Shown: positions 1 to 9,540, numbered from the stretch's first letter. The stretch: DNA of 64,000 bases from Massilia norwichensis (GCF_024753245.1 NZ_JANUGX010000031.1:1-64000), one strand, 5' to 3'. Translations and numbers: made by a program. Notes: generated by a model from the letters alone, not told the origin.

Positions 1-3
1 GCG

Positions 4-45
4 GTGGGACTTTCACCCACAAGAGTGCGCTCATGCTGAGCGCAC
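4..45. other. Two small stem-loops at the window edge, possible end of a neighbouring element
   Basis: Two perfect short inverted repeats lie back to back. GTGGG/CCCAC (4-8 with 16-20) encloses ACTTTCA, and GTGCGCT/AGCGCAC (25-31 with 39-45) encloses seven bases. Together with the terminator-like hairpin at 49-74 they form three consecutive stems with no coding sequence. The GTGGGACTTTCACCCAC stem resembles palindromes I associate with non-coding ends of some transposable elements, but the element, if any, lies outside the window, so this is inference only. Confidence 0.25.
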
Positions 46-48
46 ATG

Positions 49-74
49 AAAACGACGGCTTGCGCCGTCGTTTT
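49..74. terminator. Bidirectional intrinsic terminator
   Basis: An 11-bp perfect inverted repeat AAAACGACGGC / GCCGTCGTTTT (49-59 with 64-74) encloses a TTGC tetraloop. It has A-tracts and T-tracts on both sides, so it can end transcription from either direction. It sits about 125 bp beyond the sppA stop codon. A second short hairpin, AGGCAA/TTGCCT (183-197), lies directly after sppA but has no clear T-tract. The interval 75-182 shows only small palindromes and no gene. Confidence 0.6.
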
Positions 75-200
75 CTCCCTTGCGGGGCCCAACCTGAGGA
101 ATGAAGTTCACTCGAAACCGCACGTATGCGGGTCTGTAGTTGTAAGCTACAAAACAACTATAGACGACGCTGCAAAAGATTCAAGGCAAATATTGCCTGA

Positions 201-1190
201 TCAGCGCAGGCTCGGGACCGCCCCACGGTAGATCGAATGCACGGCCCCCGAGCCCACCGAGGCGCCGAATTTCTTCAGCACACGCTCCGGCAAGCCTTCG
301 TGCGCGGTGTAGTCGATGATGTCTTCGGCCTTGACGACCTCGCGGGCGACGGTGTCGACCGTACCGAAGCCGTCGGCCAGGCCCATTTCGACCGCCTTGG
401 CGCCGGTCCAGTACAGGCCGGAGAAGATTTCCGGGTTTTCCTTCAGGCGCTTGCCGCGGCCGGCGCGCACCACGGCAATGAATTGCTCGTGGATTTCGTT
501 CAGCATCGCCAGCGCATGCTGCTTCTGTTTGTCCGACTGCGGGCTGAACGGATCCAGGAAGCCCTTGTTTTCGCCGGCCGTCAGCAGGCGGCGCTCGACA
601 CCCAGCTTGTCCATCAGGCCGGTAAAGCCGAAGCCGTCCATCAGCACGCCGACCGAGCCGACGATGCTGGCCTTGTTGACGTAGATCTTGTCTGCCGCCG
701 CAGCAATGTAATAGCCGCCGGAAGCGCAGATTTCGTCCACGACCACGTACAGCGGCTTGTTCGGATAGCCTTTTTTGAGGCGCTGGATCTCGTCGACGAT
801 GATGCCGGCCTGCACCGGGCTGCCGCCTGGGCTGTTGATACGCAGCACGACTGCGGCCGAGCCGGCGTCGGCGAAGGCCTTGTTCAGCGACGGGATCACG
901 GTGTCGGAGGCGCCGCTGCCTTCGTCGTCGATGGTGCCGTCGATCTCGATCAATGCGGTGTGACGCCCCAGCGATTCGATGTCGGAGCCGGTGTAGAAGT
1001 CGGAATAGGCCCAGATCGCGAGCAATGCCAGCAACAAGAAGGAGAGTTTGAAGAAGATACCCCAGCGCCGCGCGGCCCGCTGTTCGCGCACGGTGGCGAA
1101 CACCAGCCGTTCGAGGGTCTCGCGTTCCCAGTTGCGCACCAGGCCCGCGTCGTTCGCTTTCTGATTCTCGTTGCTGTTGTTATCGCTCAT
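201..1190 (-). CDS. sppA: Signal peptide peptidase SppA, S49 family
   Basis: The 329-residue product is a short-form S49 protease that degrades cleaved signal peptides and membrane-protein fragments at the inner membrane. One membrane segment spans about residues 45-62 after a charged cytoplasmic tail. The S49 core shows INSPGG at 118-123, the nucleophile Ser157 in CASGGYY, and the general-base Lys209 in GENKGF. Ser/Lys spacing and length fit the single-domain, homo-oligomeric SppA type rather than the duplicated 600-residue E. coli form. It is the last gene of the rluC-gph-Rieske-sppA operon, 15 nt after the Rieske stop. The start is the first ATG, with GCAGGCAC upstream as a modest ribosome site. 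Confidence 0.93.
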   Translation of the reverse strand: MSDNNSNENQKANDAGLVRNWERETLERLVFATVREQRAARRWGIFFKLSFLLLALLAIWAYSDFYTGSDIESLGRHTALIEIDGTIDDEGSGASDTVIPSLNKAFADAGSAAVVLRINSPGGSPVQAGIIVDEIQRLKKGYPNKPLYVVVDEICASGGYYIAAAADKIYVNKASIVGSVGVLMDGFGFTGLMDKLGVERRLLTAGENKGFLDPFSPQSDKQKQHALAMLNEIHEQFIAVVRAGRGKRLKENPEIFSGLYWTGAKAVEMGLADGFGTVDTVAREVVKAEDIIDYTAHEGLPERVLKKFGASVGSGAVHSIYRGAVPSLR

Positions 1191-1205
1191 AAGTGCCTGC
1201 TTGAT

Positions 1206-1577
1206 TTACTTCGGCGGCTGGAAATGCTGGTCCGGCTGCCAATAGACGCCTTCCACCGTTTCGCGCACCGCGATCGGGCGCAGCCTGCCGCCCCGGCACG
1301 GCCCGCCGGTGCAGACGCCGGTTTCGGGCGCGTAGATTGCGCCGTGCGTCGAACACATCAGGTACAGCTTGCTCGACTCGAAGAACTCGCCCTTGAACCA
1401 GTCGAGTTCGACCGGCACGTGGGCACATCGGTTCAGATAGGCATACACCTTGCCGCCGTGGCGCACCACGAAGCCGGTGGCTTCGGCGCCGAACGCGACG
1501 ACCGGAAAGCGCACGCCGGTGCCGCCGTCGACCAGGGCATCCGGGCCGCAAATGTAGACTTCGTTCGCCTCGCTCAT
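1206..1577 (-). CDS. Rieske [2Fe-2S] domain protein
   Basis: This 123-residue protein is a stand-alone soluble Rieske ferredoxin-like domain. The cluster ligands are visible as Cys51-x-His53 (NRCAHVPVEL) and Cys75-x2-His78 (MCSTHGAIY), the standard CxH...CxxH pair. There is no signal peptide or membrane segment, so it should be cytoplasmic. The ATG overlaps the TGA of the phosphatase gene in an ATGA junction, which settles the start and indicates translational coupling. Its electron-transfer partner cannot be inferred from the sequence. The same gene order (rluC, phosphatase, Rieske, sppA) is common in Burkholderiales. Confidence 0.85.
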   Translation of the reverse strand: MSEANEVYICGPDALVDGGTGVRFPVVAFGAEATGFVVRHGGKVYAYLNRCAHVPVELDWFKGEFFESSKLYLMCSTHGAIYAPETGVCTGGPCRGGRLRPIAVRETVEGVYWQPDQHFQPPK

Positions 1578-2233
1578 GCGTTCTCGATCAGCCACTGGTG
1601 CAGTTCCGGGACGTTCTTGGCCGTGAAGACCGGGCGGCATGCCTGCAATTGCTGCACAGGATGGGCACCGTACTCGACCGCGATGCCGGCAGCGCCCGCA
1701 TTGTTGGCCATGAGCAAGTCATGCGTGGTGTCGCCGATCATAACGGTACGGCGCATGTCCTGCCCCAGTTCCCTTGTCAATTCTTGCAACATTGCCGGGT
1801 GGGGCTTGGAAAATGTCTCGTCCGCGCAACGGGTCGCATCGAAGGTCGACAGCAGGCCGCAAGCGTTCAGCGCGCGGTTCAGGCCGACCCGGCTCTTGCC
1901 CGTGGCGACTGCCAGGAAATAGCCGAGCTGCGACAACTCTTCCAGCATGGCCGGCACGCCCTTGAACAGCACCAGTTCATGGTCCTTGGTCAGGAAGTGG
2001 TAGCGATAGCGCTCCACCATGCGCGGATACAGGGCCGGATCGATGTCCGGCATCACTGCCTGCATGGCCTCCGACAATCCGAGCCCGATCACGTGCGCGG
2101 CGGCCGCGTCGCTGGGAACGCTCAGCCCGAGATCCTTGGCGGCGGACTGTATACATTTGACGATGGTGGCGGTGCTGTCCATCAGCGTGCCGTCCCAGTC
2201 GAAGACGATCAGGTCGAATTGCTTTCTAGCCAT
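1574..2233 (-). CDS. HAD-family phosphatase, phosphoglycolate phosphatase-like
   Basis: The 219-residue HAD superfamily hydrolase carries motif I DWDGTLMDS, with nucleophile Asp12 and acid/base Asp14. A helical cap follows, then motif III Lys in SKPHP and motif IV GDTTHD. The closest general assignment is the Gph/subfamily IA group, which dephosphorylates 2-phosphoglycolate or similar small phosphates. The true substrate cannot be read from the sequence, and this copy is not next to rpe or trpE, where the canonical gph usually lies. The start codon overlaps the end of rluC by 8 nt, and the stop overlaps the Rieske start. Confidence 0.85.
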   Translation of the reverse strand: MARKQFDLIVFDWDGTLMDSTATIVKCIQSAAKDLGLSVPSDAAAAHVIGLGLSEAMQAVMPDIDPALYPRMVERYRYHFLTKDHELVLFKGVPAMLEELSQLGYFLAVATGKSRVGLNRALNACGLLSTFDATRCADETFSKPHPAMLQELTRELGQDMRRTVMIGDTTHDLLMANNAGAAGIAVEYGAHPVQQLQACRPVFTAKNVPELHQWLIENA

Positions 2234-3200
2234 TATGAGTTTTGCCTGTTGGTTGCCCCAAGCTTACCAAGAAACGCTCGCACTCCGCCGGGAGCGGGGC
2301 CGTCAGGGTCATCGGCTTGCCGGTTTCGGGATGCTGGAAGGTGATCCGGTACGCGTGCAGGAACATGCGCTTGAGGGCGCCGCGCGTGTCGTTTGCCTTC
2401 TGAAGCTGCTTGTTCAATGCAAAATCGCCGTATTTCTCGTCGCCCGCGATCGGGAAGCCGCTCGAGGCCAGGTGCACGCGGATCTGGTGCGTGCGTCCGG
2501 TCTTGAGCTCGGCTTCGAGCAGGGCGAAGTCCTGCCATTTGCGCAGCAGGTTGAACACGGTGTGCGCTTCCTGGCCGCCGGCCTGCACCACCACGCGGCG
2601 CTCGCCGTCCGCGGTCGTGAACTTGTGCAGCGGCAGCTTCACGTGCTGGCGCGGATTGGTCCAGTTGCCGCTGACCAGGGTCAGGTAGCGCTTGTCGGTC
2701 GTGCCCTCGCGCATCTGGTCGTGCAGGTTGGTCAATGCCGAGCGCTTCTTGGCCAGCAGCAGCAGGCCCGAGGTTTCGCGGTCCAGGCGATGCACCAGTT
2801 CCAGGAACTTGGCTTGCGGACGCGCCGCGCGCAGCTGCTCGATGACGCCATACGACACGCCCGAGCCGCCGTGCACGGCAACCCCGGCCGGCTTGTCGAT
2901 GACGAGCAGGTGGCTGTCCTCGTGGACGATGGCGAACTCGGCGCCCGGCACCGGCGCGCTGCCGGCGGCCTTTTCGGCGATGCGGATCGGCGGGATGCGC
3001 ACGACATCGCCGGATTGCAGACGGTACAGTTGATCGATACGGCCCTTGTTCACACGCACTTCGCCGGAACGGAGAATGCGATAGATATGGCTTTTTGGAA
3101 CACCTTTACAGACGCGCAGCAGGTAATTGTCGATGCGCTGTCCAGCTTCTTCTTCGGCAATCGTTACAAGCTGGACAGAATTTCTCTCTAAGTCCTTCAT
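2226..3200 (-). CDS. rluC: 23S rRNA pseudouridine synthase RluC
   Basis: The 324-residue enzyme converts specific uridines of 23S rRNA (955/2504/2580 in E. coli numbering) to pseudouridine. An S4 RNA-binding domain occupies about residues 18-75, followed by the RluA-type catalytic domain with HRLDRETSG and catalytic Asp140. Length and the S4 domain separate it from RluA. It is the first gene of a four-gene operon transcribed divergently from rne, an arrangement also found in enterobacteria. A TATATT -10-like element ends only four bases before the ATG, so the message may be leaderless or nearly so. Confidence 0.93.
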   Translation of the reverse strand: MKDLERNSVQLVTIAEEEAGQRIDNYLLRVCKGVPKSHIYRILRSGEVRVNKGRIDQLYRLQSGDVVRIPPIRIAEKAAGSAPVPGAEFAIVHEDSHLLVIDKPAGVAVHGGSGVSYGVIEQLRAARPQAKFLELVHRLDRETSGLLLLAKKRSALTNLHDQMREGTTDKRYLTLVSGNWTNPRQHVKLPLHKFTTADGERRVVVQAGGQEAHTVFNLLRKWQDFALLEAELKTGRTHQIRVHLASSGFPIAGDEKYGDFALNKQLQKANDTRGALKRMFLHAYRITFQHPETGKPMTLTAPLPAECERFLVSLGQPTGKTHNG

Positions 3201-3203
3201 TTT

Positions 3204-3215
3204 GAATATATAATC
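3204..3215. promoter_or_regulatory. Overlapping divergent -10 elements for rluC and rne
   Basis: The plus strand contains TATAAT at 3209-3214, and the minus strand contains TATATT at 3210-3205, overlapping by two bases. The plus element would start rne transcription near 3221. The minus element would start rluC at or next to its ATG. Neither has a good -35 hexamer, so both calls depend on the -10 and on position alone. Simultaneous use of the two would be mutually exclusive. Confidence 0.4.
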
Positions 3216-3799
3216 GACAGGCGGCGGTCAAACCTCTGCAGGTGTAAGAATTAAAACGATATTTTACACAGGGGGCGTCTTCGTCGGTCCCGCTAAATGC
3301 GAATTCGATGAAGAAAAACGTGTACGCACATTCCTGTTCGCACCAGGGTTGCACCGCAGTTGTAATCGGGTGGCGCACAGGACTGCAGGATTGGATTGTT
3401 TGGAATCGTAAGGATAAGTACCGGCAAGCCGGCCTCAGGTCGGCTCGCCGGGTGATGGCGTCGATAACGCTTGTCGTTTGCGCCGGACCCGCAGCAAGGC
3501 GCTCCCCCGGGAAGCTGCAGGCCAAGGCTGGTAATCGCCTGGTCCAGTTTTTCGGCATGGCCGCCCTGCGGTCCGGCTGTGGTCGCAGTTAGCACCCGCC
3601 CCAAGGCCCTTGCGCCGCCCTGACCGGGCCGCGCCGGCCAAGCAAGGTCGCGGCGTGCGCGCGACAATGACGTTCGATGCCATTTGCGCCCTGTGGCCGG
3701 CCAAGCCGAGCCACACCCCGGGCATACCACCGCCAACACTCCCCTCCCCGCGTACGTTTCCAGCAATTAAACGGTCCACGGACCGCGGAGTTAATAAAA
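3216..3799 (+). promoter_or_regulatory. Long structured 5' leader of rne
   Basis: No convincing gene lies in these 584 bases. If rne is transcribed from the -10 at 3209-3214, this is its 5' untranslated region. It contains a strong hairpin at 3421-3451, whose arms pair at 13 of 14 positions (one G-U included) with a 3-nt loop. In E. coli, RNase E shortens its own mRNA through structures in a 361-nt rne leader, so a long structured leader here suggests the same feedback. The sequence match to the E. coli stems is not assessable by eye. The last bases carry the GGAG ribosome site at 3787-3790. Confidence 0.5.
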
Positions 3800-6700
3800 A
3801 TGAAACGTATGTTGTTTAACGCTACGCAGCAAGAGGAGCTGCGCGTAGCGATTGTCGACGGCCAAAAACTGATCGACATCGATATCGAGACCGCTGGTCG
3901 CGAACAGCGCAAATCGAATATCTACAAAGGTGTCATCACCCGCATCGAACCCTCCCTCGAAGCCTGCTTCGTCAGCTACGGCGAAGACCGCCACGGTTTC
4001 CTCCCCTTCAAAGAAGTTGCCCGCTCTTATTTCCGTGAGGGTGTCGATGTCCGCAATTGCACCATCAAGGAAGCATTGCGCGAAGGCCAGGAAATCATGG
4101 TCCAGGTCGAGAAAGAGGAACGCGGCAACAAGGGCGCCGCACTGACCTCCTTCATTTCGCTGGCCGGCCGTTACCTGGTCCTGATGCCGAACAATCCGCG
4201 TGGCGGCGGCGTCTCGCGCCGCGTCGAAGGCGAAGAACGCCAGGAACTGCGCGAGACCATGGACAAGCTGGACCTGCCGCAGGGCATGTCGGTGATTGCC
4301 CGCACCGCCGGCATCGGCCGCACGGTCGAAGAACTGCAGTGGGACCTGAATTACCTGATGCAACTCTGGCGCGCGATCGAAGGCGCCGGCAAGTCGGCCC
4401 CGGGCCCCTTCCTGATCTACCAGGAATCCTCGCTGGTCATCCGCGCCATCCGCGATTACTTCCAGCCCGACATCGGCGAAGTCCTGATCGATACCGACGA
4501 GATCTTCGACCAGGCCCAGCAGTTCATGAGCCACGTGATGCCCGACATGGCGCACCGCGTGAAGCGCTACACCGACGACGTCCCGCTGTTCTCCCGTTTC
4601 CAGATCGAACACCAGATCGAGACCGCGTACTCGCGTACCGTCCCGCTGCCGTCGGGCGGCGCGATCGTGATCGACCACACCGAAGCCCTGGTCTCCATCG
4701 ACGTCAACTCGGCCCGCGCCACCCGCGGTTCGGACATCGAGACCACCGCCTTCAACACCAACTGCGAAGCGGCCGACGAAGTGGCCCGCCAGCTGCGCCT
4801 GCGCGACCTGGGCGGCCTGATCGTGATCGACTTCATCGACATGGAAGTCGCCAAGAACCAGCGCGAAGTCGAACAGCGCCTGAAGGATGCCCTGCACCAC
4901 GACCGTGCACGCGTCCAGATGGGCAAGATCTCCCGTTTCGGCCTGATGGAACTGTCGCGCCAGCGCCTGCGTCCGTCGCTGTCGGAAGGCTCGCACGTGA
5001 CCTGCCCGCGCTGCTCGGGCACCGGCCACATCCGCGATACCGAATCCTCCGCCCTGCAGGTGCTGCGCATCATCCAGGAAGAGGCGATGAAGGAAAACTC
5101 GGCCGCGATCCACGTGCAAGTGCCGGTCGACGTCGCAGCGTTCCTGCTGAACGAGAAGCGCGGCGAAGTGCTGAAGATCGAGAACCGTCACCGCATCACG
5201 GTCATCCTGATCCCGAACAAGCACCTCGAGACCCCGCACTACAAGCTCGAGCGCATCAAGCACGACGATCCGCGCCTGGAAGACGCTGCCTCCAGCTACA
5301 CGATGGCGGAGTCGGCCGATACCGACATGGCCTACGCCAAGCGCCAGAAGGAAGAAGCCAAGCCGCGCCAGGAAGCCGTGGTCAAGACCATCACCCCGGC
5401 CCAGCCGGCACCGACGGTCGAACGCCCGGTCAAGGTGGAAGCGCCTGCCGCCGCGCCGGCCGCCCCGGCTGCTGCCGCTCCGGTGGCACAGCCGCCGGCC
5501 CCGCAGGGTTTCTTTGCCAAGCTGCGTAATTTCTTCTTCGGCACCCCAGTCGCGATGACCCCGCCGCCGGCCCCGGCCGCAGCACCGGTCAAGCCGGCTG
5601 AACCGGCCCCGGCCGCCGCCGATCGCGGCGAGCGCAACGGCCGTGGCCAGCGCAATGGCCGTGGCGGACGCAACGGTACCGGCAAGGGCCGCGAGCGCGA
5701 CGAGCGCGAGCAGGTCGCGAAAGGCGCCGCTGTCGGCGCCGACGAGACCGCCAAGCCGGTCGATGCCGAAGCTAAACCGGCACGCCAGCCGCGCAAGCCG
5801 CGTGAACAGCGCGAGCCGCGTGAAGGCCGTGAAGGTCGCGAGACCCGCGAGCAGGCACAGGCCGAGCTGCAAGCCCAGCTGGCGCCGCGCCCCGAGCGTG
5901 GCGAACGCGGCGAGCGTCCGGAACGCGCCGAGCGTGCCGAGCGCCCTGAACGCCAGCCGCGCCAGCCGCGTGAGCGTGCCGAGCGTACCCCGGCTGCCGA
6001 AGTCAAAACCGACGAACTGAACGTGGTCCAGGCCACCGCCGCGACCACCGTCACCGTCGCGTCGACCGGCCCGAACGGCGAGCAGGAAATTGTCCAGCAG
6101 CAAGTCGTGAAGACCGTCACCTCGATCGGTCCGAACGGCGAGGAAACCGACGCCGAAGGTGGCGACGAGCCGCGTCGCCGCCGTCGTCGTGGCGGCCGCA
6201 ACCGTAACCGCCGCGACCGCGATGGCAACGAAATCGTCGAGAACGAGAACGGTGAAGAAGGCGCGGTACCGGCCTTCACCCCGGTCGCCGACGAGGAAGC
6301 CGCCAAGTTCCAGGCCGAAACCAAGGCTGCGAAGTCGCGCGGCGCCAAGCCGGCCAAGGCTGCGACCCCGGGTCCGTGGCCCTTCCCGACCGCCGCTTCG
6401 GTGAAAGCCGCTGCCGAGAAAGCGGCTGCCGAGCACGCAGCAGCCGAGCAAGCTGCCGCCAAGGCACATGCCGAGCAATCTGCCGCTGCCGCACTGCAGG
6501 CTGCGGCTGCCCAGGCTGCCGCCGACGCCGCAAAAGCGGCACGGCAGGCGCCGTGGCCTTTCCCGACCACGAAATCGGTTGCCGAAGCCGCTGCTCGTGC
6601 GGCTGCTGCTGAAGCGCCGGCTGAAGCGCCGGCACCTGCTGCGCCGGTCGTCGAAGTTGCCCCGGCTGCCCCAGCGGCGCCGGCACCTGTCGAAGCCGCG

Positions 6701-6976
6701 GCCCCGGCCGCAGTACCGGCACCGCAGCCGGTCGTGATGCCGGCCCCGGTGGCACCGGTTGCGCAAGCACCGGTCCAGGCAGCGGCCCCGGCCGCCGATC
6801 TGGGTGAAGTGCTGGCCCAGGCCGGCCTGCAGCTGGCATCGACCGATCCGGAAAAGCTGCGCGCCGCCCAGGAAGCGGCCGCCCAGTCCCAGCAGCCGGT
6901 CCGTCTGGGCCGCACCCGCAAGGTGGCGCCGCCGCCGGTGCAGGAGCCGCTGGTGCAGGTGGATACGCGCCAGTAA
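3800..6976 (+). CDS. rne: Ribonuclease E
   Basis: This 1058-residue endoribonuclease initiates mRNA decay and matures rRNA and tRNA at the inner membrane. The start is the ATG of [10 protein letters not shown], preceded by GGAG nine bases upstream, and this N-terminus is typical of the family. The S1 RNA-binding domain covers about residues 38-120. The DNase-I-like subdomain shows catalytic Asp301 (SIDVN) and Asp344 (VIDFIDM). The zinc link is CPRC at 402-405. From about residue 530 the protein becomes a disordered scaffold: Pro/Ala linkers, an Arg-rich stretch around 610-740 likely to bind RNA, a second basic cluster near 790, and an Ala-rich tail containing PWPFPT twice (859-864 and 918-923). 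A strong terminator follows. Confidence 0.96.
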   Translation: MKRMLFNATQQEELRVAIVDGQKLIDIDIETAGREQRKSNIYKGVITRIEPSLEACFVSYGEDRHGFLPFKEVARSYFREGVDVRNCTIKEALREGQEIMVQVEKEERGNKGAALTSFISLAGRYLVLMPNNPRGGGVSRRVEGEERQELRETMDKLDLPQGMSVIARTAGIGRTVEELQWDLNYLMQLWRAIEGAGKSAPGPFLIYQESSLVIRAIRDYFQPDIGEVLIDTDEIFDQAQQFMSHVMPDMAHRVKRYTDDVPLFSRFQIEHQIETAYSRTVPLPSGGAIVIDHTEALVSIDVNSARATRGSDIETTAFNTNCEAADEVARQLRLRDLGGLIVIDFIDMEVAKNQREVEQRLKDALHHDRARVQMGKISRFGLMELSRQRLRPSLSEGSHVTCPRCSGTGHIRDTESSALQVLRIIQEEAMKENSAAIHVQVPVDVAAFLLNEKRGEVLKIENRHRITVILIPNKHLETPHYKLERIKHDDPRLEDAASSYTMAESADTDMAYAKRQKEEAKPRQEAVVKTITPAQPAPTVERPVKVEAPAAAPAAPAAAAPVAQPPAPQGFFAKLRNFFFGTPVAMTPPPAPAAAPVKPAEPAPAAADRGERNGRGQRNGRGGRNGTGKGRERDEREQVAKGAAVGADETAKPVDAEAKPARQPRKPREQREPREGREGRETREQAQAELQAQLAPRPERGERGERPERAERAERPERQPRQPRERAERTPAAEVKTDELNVVQATAATTVTVASTGPNGEQEIVQQQVVKTVTSIGPNGEETDAEGGDEPRRRRRRGGRNRNRRDRDGNEIVENENGEEGAVPAFTPVADEEAAKFQAETKAAKSRGAKPAKAATPGPWPFPTAASVKAAAEKAAAEHAAAEQAAAKAHAEQSAAAALQAAAAQAAADAAKAARQAPWPFPTTKSVAEAAARAAAAEAPAEAPAPAAPVVEVAPAAPAAPAPVEAAAPAAVPAPQPVVMPAPVAPVAQAPVQAAAPAADLGEVLAQAGLQLASTDPEKLRAAQEAAAQSQQPVRLGRTRKVAPPPVQEPLVQVDTRQ

Positions 6977-6997
6977 GCAGTAGATAGCTGGTAGTTA

Positions 6998-7025
6998 AAA
7001 AGGGAAGCCTGCGGGCTTCCCTTTT
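6998..7025 (+). terminator. Intrinsic terminator of rne
   Basis: A 12-bp perfect stem AAAAGGGAAGCC / GGCTTCCCTTTT with the loop TGCG ends in a T-tract, 22 bases after the rne stop codon. The A-tract on the 5' side would allow some function in the opposite direction, but no gene converges on it. Confidence 0.85.
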
Positions 7026-7074
7026 CATTTATGCAGAAGGTGTACGCCGAGGCAAGCGTCGCCTGACTCAGGTA

Positions 7075-7103
7075 AGATGGGCAGTCTTTATTATTGCCCA
7101 TCT
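7075..7103 (+). promoter_or_regulatory. Inverted repeat spanning the chrA start region
   Basis: AGATGGGCA (7075-7083) and TGCCCATCT (7095-7103) form a perfect 9-bp inverted repeat with an 11-base spacer, ending three bases before the chosen chrA ATG. As RNA it would sequester the translation start region. As DNA it has the size of a dimeric repressor operator. No good Shine-Dalgarno sequence is visible elsewhere for chrA, which makes a translational role worth considering. Confidence 0.4.
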
Positions 7104-7105
7104 GC

Positions 7106-8428
7106 ATGCAAGCGCCTCCCCAGCCCGTCGCCTTTCGTAGCGCCCTGCGTTACTGGCTGAAGCTCGGCTTCATCAGCTTTGGCGGTCCGGCCGGGCAGAT
7201 TGCGATGATGCATGCCGAGCTGGTCGAGCGGCGCCGCTGGATTTCGGAACAGCGCTTCCTCCACGCCCTCAATTACTGCATGCTGCTCCCCGGTCCGGAA
7301 GCGACCCAGCTCGCGGTCTACATCGGCTGGCTGCTGCACCGCAGCCTGGGCGGCATCGTCGCCGGCCTGCTGTTCGTGCTGCCTTCGCTGCTGATCCTGG
7401 TCGGGCTGTCCTGGGTCTACATGGCGTATGGCCACCTACCCGCCATCGCCGGCGTCATGAACGGCATCAAGCCGGCAGTGGTCGCCATCGTACTGGGCGC
7501 GGCCTGGCGCATCGGCAGCCGCACCATCCGCAACTGGCTGCTGGCGGCCGTTGCCGCCTGTGCCTTCGTCGCCATCGCCGTGCTCAAGCTGCCGTTTCCG
7601 CTGATCGTGCTGGGCGCGGCGCTGGCCGGCTGGATCGGTGGACGGCTGCGCCCTGCCCTGTTCCAGCTCGGCGGCGCGCATGCGGCGGCACGCGCATCGT
7701 ATGGCCCGGCGCTGATCGACGACGATACGCCGACGCCCGCGCACGCCCGCTTTTCCTGGGCCGGCCTGGTGCGCGTGGCGCTGATCGGTTGCGGCATCGG
7801 CCTGGCCGGCTGGCTGTTGCTGGCGGCGCTCTATGGGCCTGCGAGCGCGCTGGCGCAGATGGGCTGGTTCTTCACCAAGGCGGCGATGATGAGCTTCGGC
7901 GGCGCCTATGCGGTGCTGCCGTATGTGGTGCAGGGTGCGGTCGACCATTACGGCTGGCTCAGCGCCGGCCAGATGATCGACGGCCTGGCGCTGGGCGAAA
8001 CCACGCCCGGGCCGCTGATCATGATTGTGGCCTTCGTCGGCTTCGTGGGCGGCTGGACCCATGCGCTGTTCGGGCCGGACGCACTGTTTATGGCCGGCGC
8101 GGCCGGGGCGGTGGTGGCGAGCCTGTTCACCTTCCTGCCCTCTTTCATCTTCATCCTGGCCGGCGGCCCGCTGGTCGAGTCCACGCGCGGCAACGTGCGC
8201 ATGACGGCGCCGCTGACCGCAATTTCGGCGGCGGTGGTGGGCGTGATCGTCAGCCTGGCCGTGTTCTTCGGCGGCCAGGTATTCCTGGCCGGCGGACAGC
8301 CGCAGTGGCAGGCGATCGCCATCGGCGCGGTCGCCACTGTGGCCCTGCTGCGTTATAAGCTTGGCACCATCCCGCTGATCGTCGCCTGCGCGCTGGCTGG
8401 CCTCATGCTATCGTACTGGCATGTCTGA
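7106..8428 (+). CDS. chrA: Chromate transporter, ChrA/CHR family (two-domain)
   Basis: The 440-residue polytopic membrane protein has the duplicated CHR architecture. The first half carries [15 protein letters not shown] and LPGPEA. The second half repeats the pattern with [13 protein letters not shown] and [12 protein letters not shown] proteins export chromate, and some have been linked to sulfate. A metal-resistance role is the default call, but no chrB regulator is present. Instead the gene overlaps moaA by 8 nt and leads a molybdenum-cofactor operon, so an oxyanion role connected to that pathway is possible (inference). ATG 7106 is preferred; an in-frame TTG at 7094 lies inside the inverted repeat and could also be used. 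Confidence 0.85.
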   Translation: MQAPPQPVAFRSALRYWLKLGFISFGGPAGQIAMMHAELVERRRWISEQRFLHALNYCMLLPGPEATQLAVYIGWLLHRSLGGIVAGLLFVLPSLLILVGLSWVYMAYGHLPAIAGVMNGIKPAVVAIVLGAAWRIGSRTIRNWLLAAVAACAFVAIAVLKLPFPLIVLGAALAGWIGGRLRPALFQLGGAHAAARASYGPALIDDDTPTPAHARFSWAGLVRVALIGCGIGLAGWLLLAALYGPASALAQMGWFFTKAAMMSFGGAYAVLPYVVQGAVDHYGWLSAGQMIDGLALGETTPGPLIMIVAFVGFVGGWTHALFGPDALFMAGAAGAVVASLFTFLPSFIFILAGGPLVESTRGNVRMTAPLTAISAAVVGVIVSLAVFFGGQVFLAGGQPQWQAIAIGAVATVALLRYKLGTIPLIVACALAGLMLSYWHV

Positions 8429-9533
8429 AAAAATCATCCTGCTGGGCGATGCGAAATCGCCGGCAATGCCGATCCCGAACACGTTGCAAGCGCCCACCGG
8501 GCTGCTGGCCGACGCGCTCGGCCGGCCCTTGCACGACCTGCGCATCTCCGTCACCGACCGTTGTAACTTCCGCTGCGTCTACTGCATGCCGAAGGAAGTC
8601 TTCGACAAGAACTACGCCTACCTGCCCCATTCCTCGCTGCTCAGCTTCGAAGAGATCACGCGGGTGGCGCGCCTGTTCATCGCCCACGGCGTCGAAAAAA
8701 TCCGCCTGACCGGCGGCGAACCGCTGCTGCGCAAGAACCTGGAAGCGCTGGTGGCCCAGCTACGCGCGCTCGACCCCCCGTCCGGCCGGCCGCTCGACCT
8801 GACCCTCACCACCAACGGCTCGCTGCTGGCGCGCAAGGCACGCAGCCTGAAGGACGCGGGCCTGGACCGCGTGACGGTCTCGCTCGACGCCATCGACGAT
8901 GCCGTGTTCAAGCGCATGAACGACGTCGACTTCGCGGTCTCCGACGTCCTGGACGGCATCGATGCCGCGCATGCCGCCGGCCTCGGCCCGGTGAAGGTCA
9001 ACATGGTGGTCAAGGGCGGCATGAACGACGCCCAGATCCTGCCGATGGCGCGCCACTTCAAGGGCTCGCCGACCATCCTGCGCTTCATCGAATACATGGA
9101 CGTGGGCGCCTCCAACGGCTGGAACATGGACGAGGTGATCCCGTCCAGCGAGGTGGTACGGCGCATCTCGGCCGAGATGCCGCTCGAACCGATCGGCGCC
9201 AACTACGCCGGCGAAACCGCGGCGCGCTGGCGCTACGTCGACGGCGGCGGCGAAGTCGGCATGATCTCGAGCGTGACCCAGGCCTTCTGCAGCGACTGCT
9301 CGCGCATCCGCCTGTCCACCGAGGGCAAGCTCTACACCTGCCTGTTCGCGACCCGCGGCCACGACCTGCGCGCCCTGCTGCGCGAAGGCCGCAGCGACCT
9401 CGAGATCGCATCCAGCATCGCCCAGCTGTGGCGCCGGCGCGATGACCGCTATTCCGAAACCCGCACCATCAACACCGACGGGCTGGGGCGCGGCACCGGC
9501 AAGAAAATCGAAATGTCCTACATCGGTGGTTAA
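8421..9533 (+). CDS. moaA: GTP 3',8-cyclase MoaA
   Basis: The 370-residue radical-SAM enzyme catalyses the first step of molybdenum-cofactor synthesis, GTP to 3',8-cyclo-7,8-dihydro-GTP. The N-terminal cluster motif is Cys48-x3-Cys52-x2-Cys55 (CNFRCVYC). The C-terminal substrate-binding cluster uses Cys290, Cys293 and Cys307. The chain ends in the characteristic Gly-Gly. The start MSEKII overlaps the end of chrA by 8 nt, and the distance to the cluster motif matches burkholderial homologues. The next gene begins 7 nt after the stop. Confidence 0.95.
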   Translation: MSEKIILLGDAKSPAMPIPNTLQAPTGLLADALGRPLHDLRISVTDRCNFRCVYCMPKEVFDKNYAYLPHSSLLSFEEITRVARLFIAHGVEKIRLTGGEPLLRKNLEALVAQLRALDPPSGRPLDLTLTTNGSLLARKARSLKDAGLDRVTVSLDAIDDAVFKRMNDVDFAVSDVLDGIDAAHAAGLGPVKVNMVVKGGMNDAQILPMARHFKGSPTILRFIEYMDVGASNGWNMDEVIPSSEVVRRISAEMPLEPIGANYAGETAARWRYVDGGGEVGMISSVTQAFCSDCSRIRLSTEGKLYTCLFATRGHDLRALLREGRSDLEIASSIAQLWRRRDDRYSETRTINTDGLGRGTGKKIEMSYIGG

Positions 9534-9540
9534 CACAAAA

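Noticed and set aside
3308-3592. Small gene in the rne leader
   Set aside because: No ribosome site, composition unlike local genes, several competing frames of equal quality on both strands.
3791-6766. 991-codon open frame on the minus strand opposite rne
   Set aside because: Low-complexity Arg/Gly/Phe-rich translation without homology-like motifs; an artefact of high third-position GC in rne.
9442-9540. Upstream extension of MobA into moaA
   Set aside because: Translation is not MobA-like; the ATG at 9541 gives the family N-terminus.
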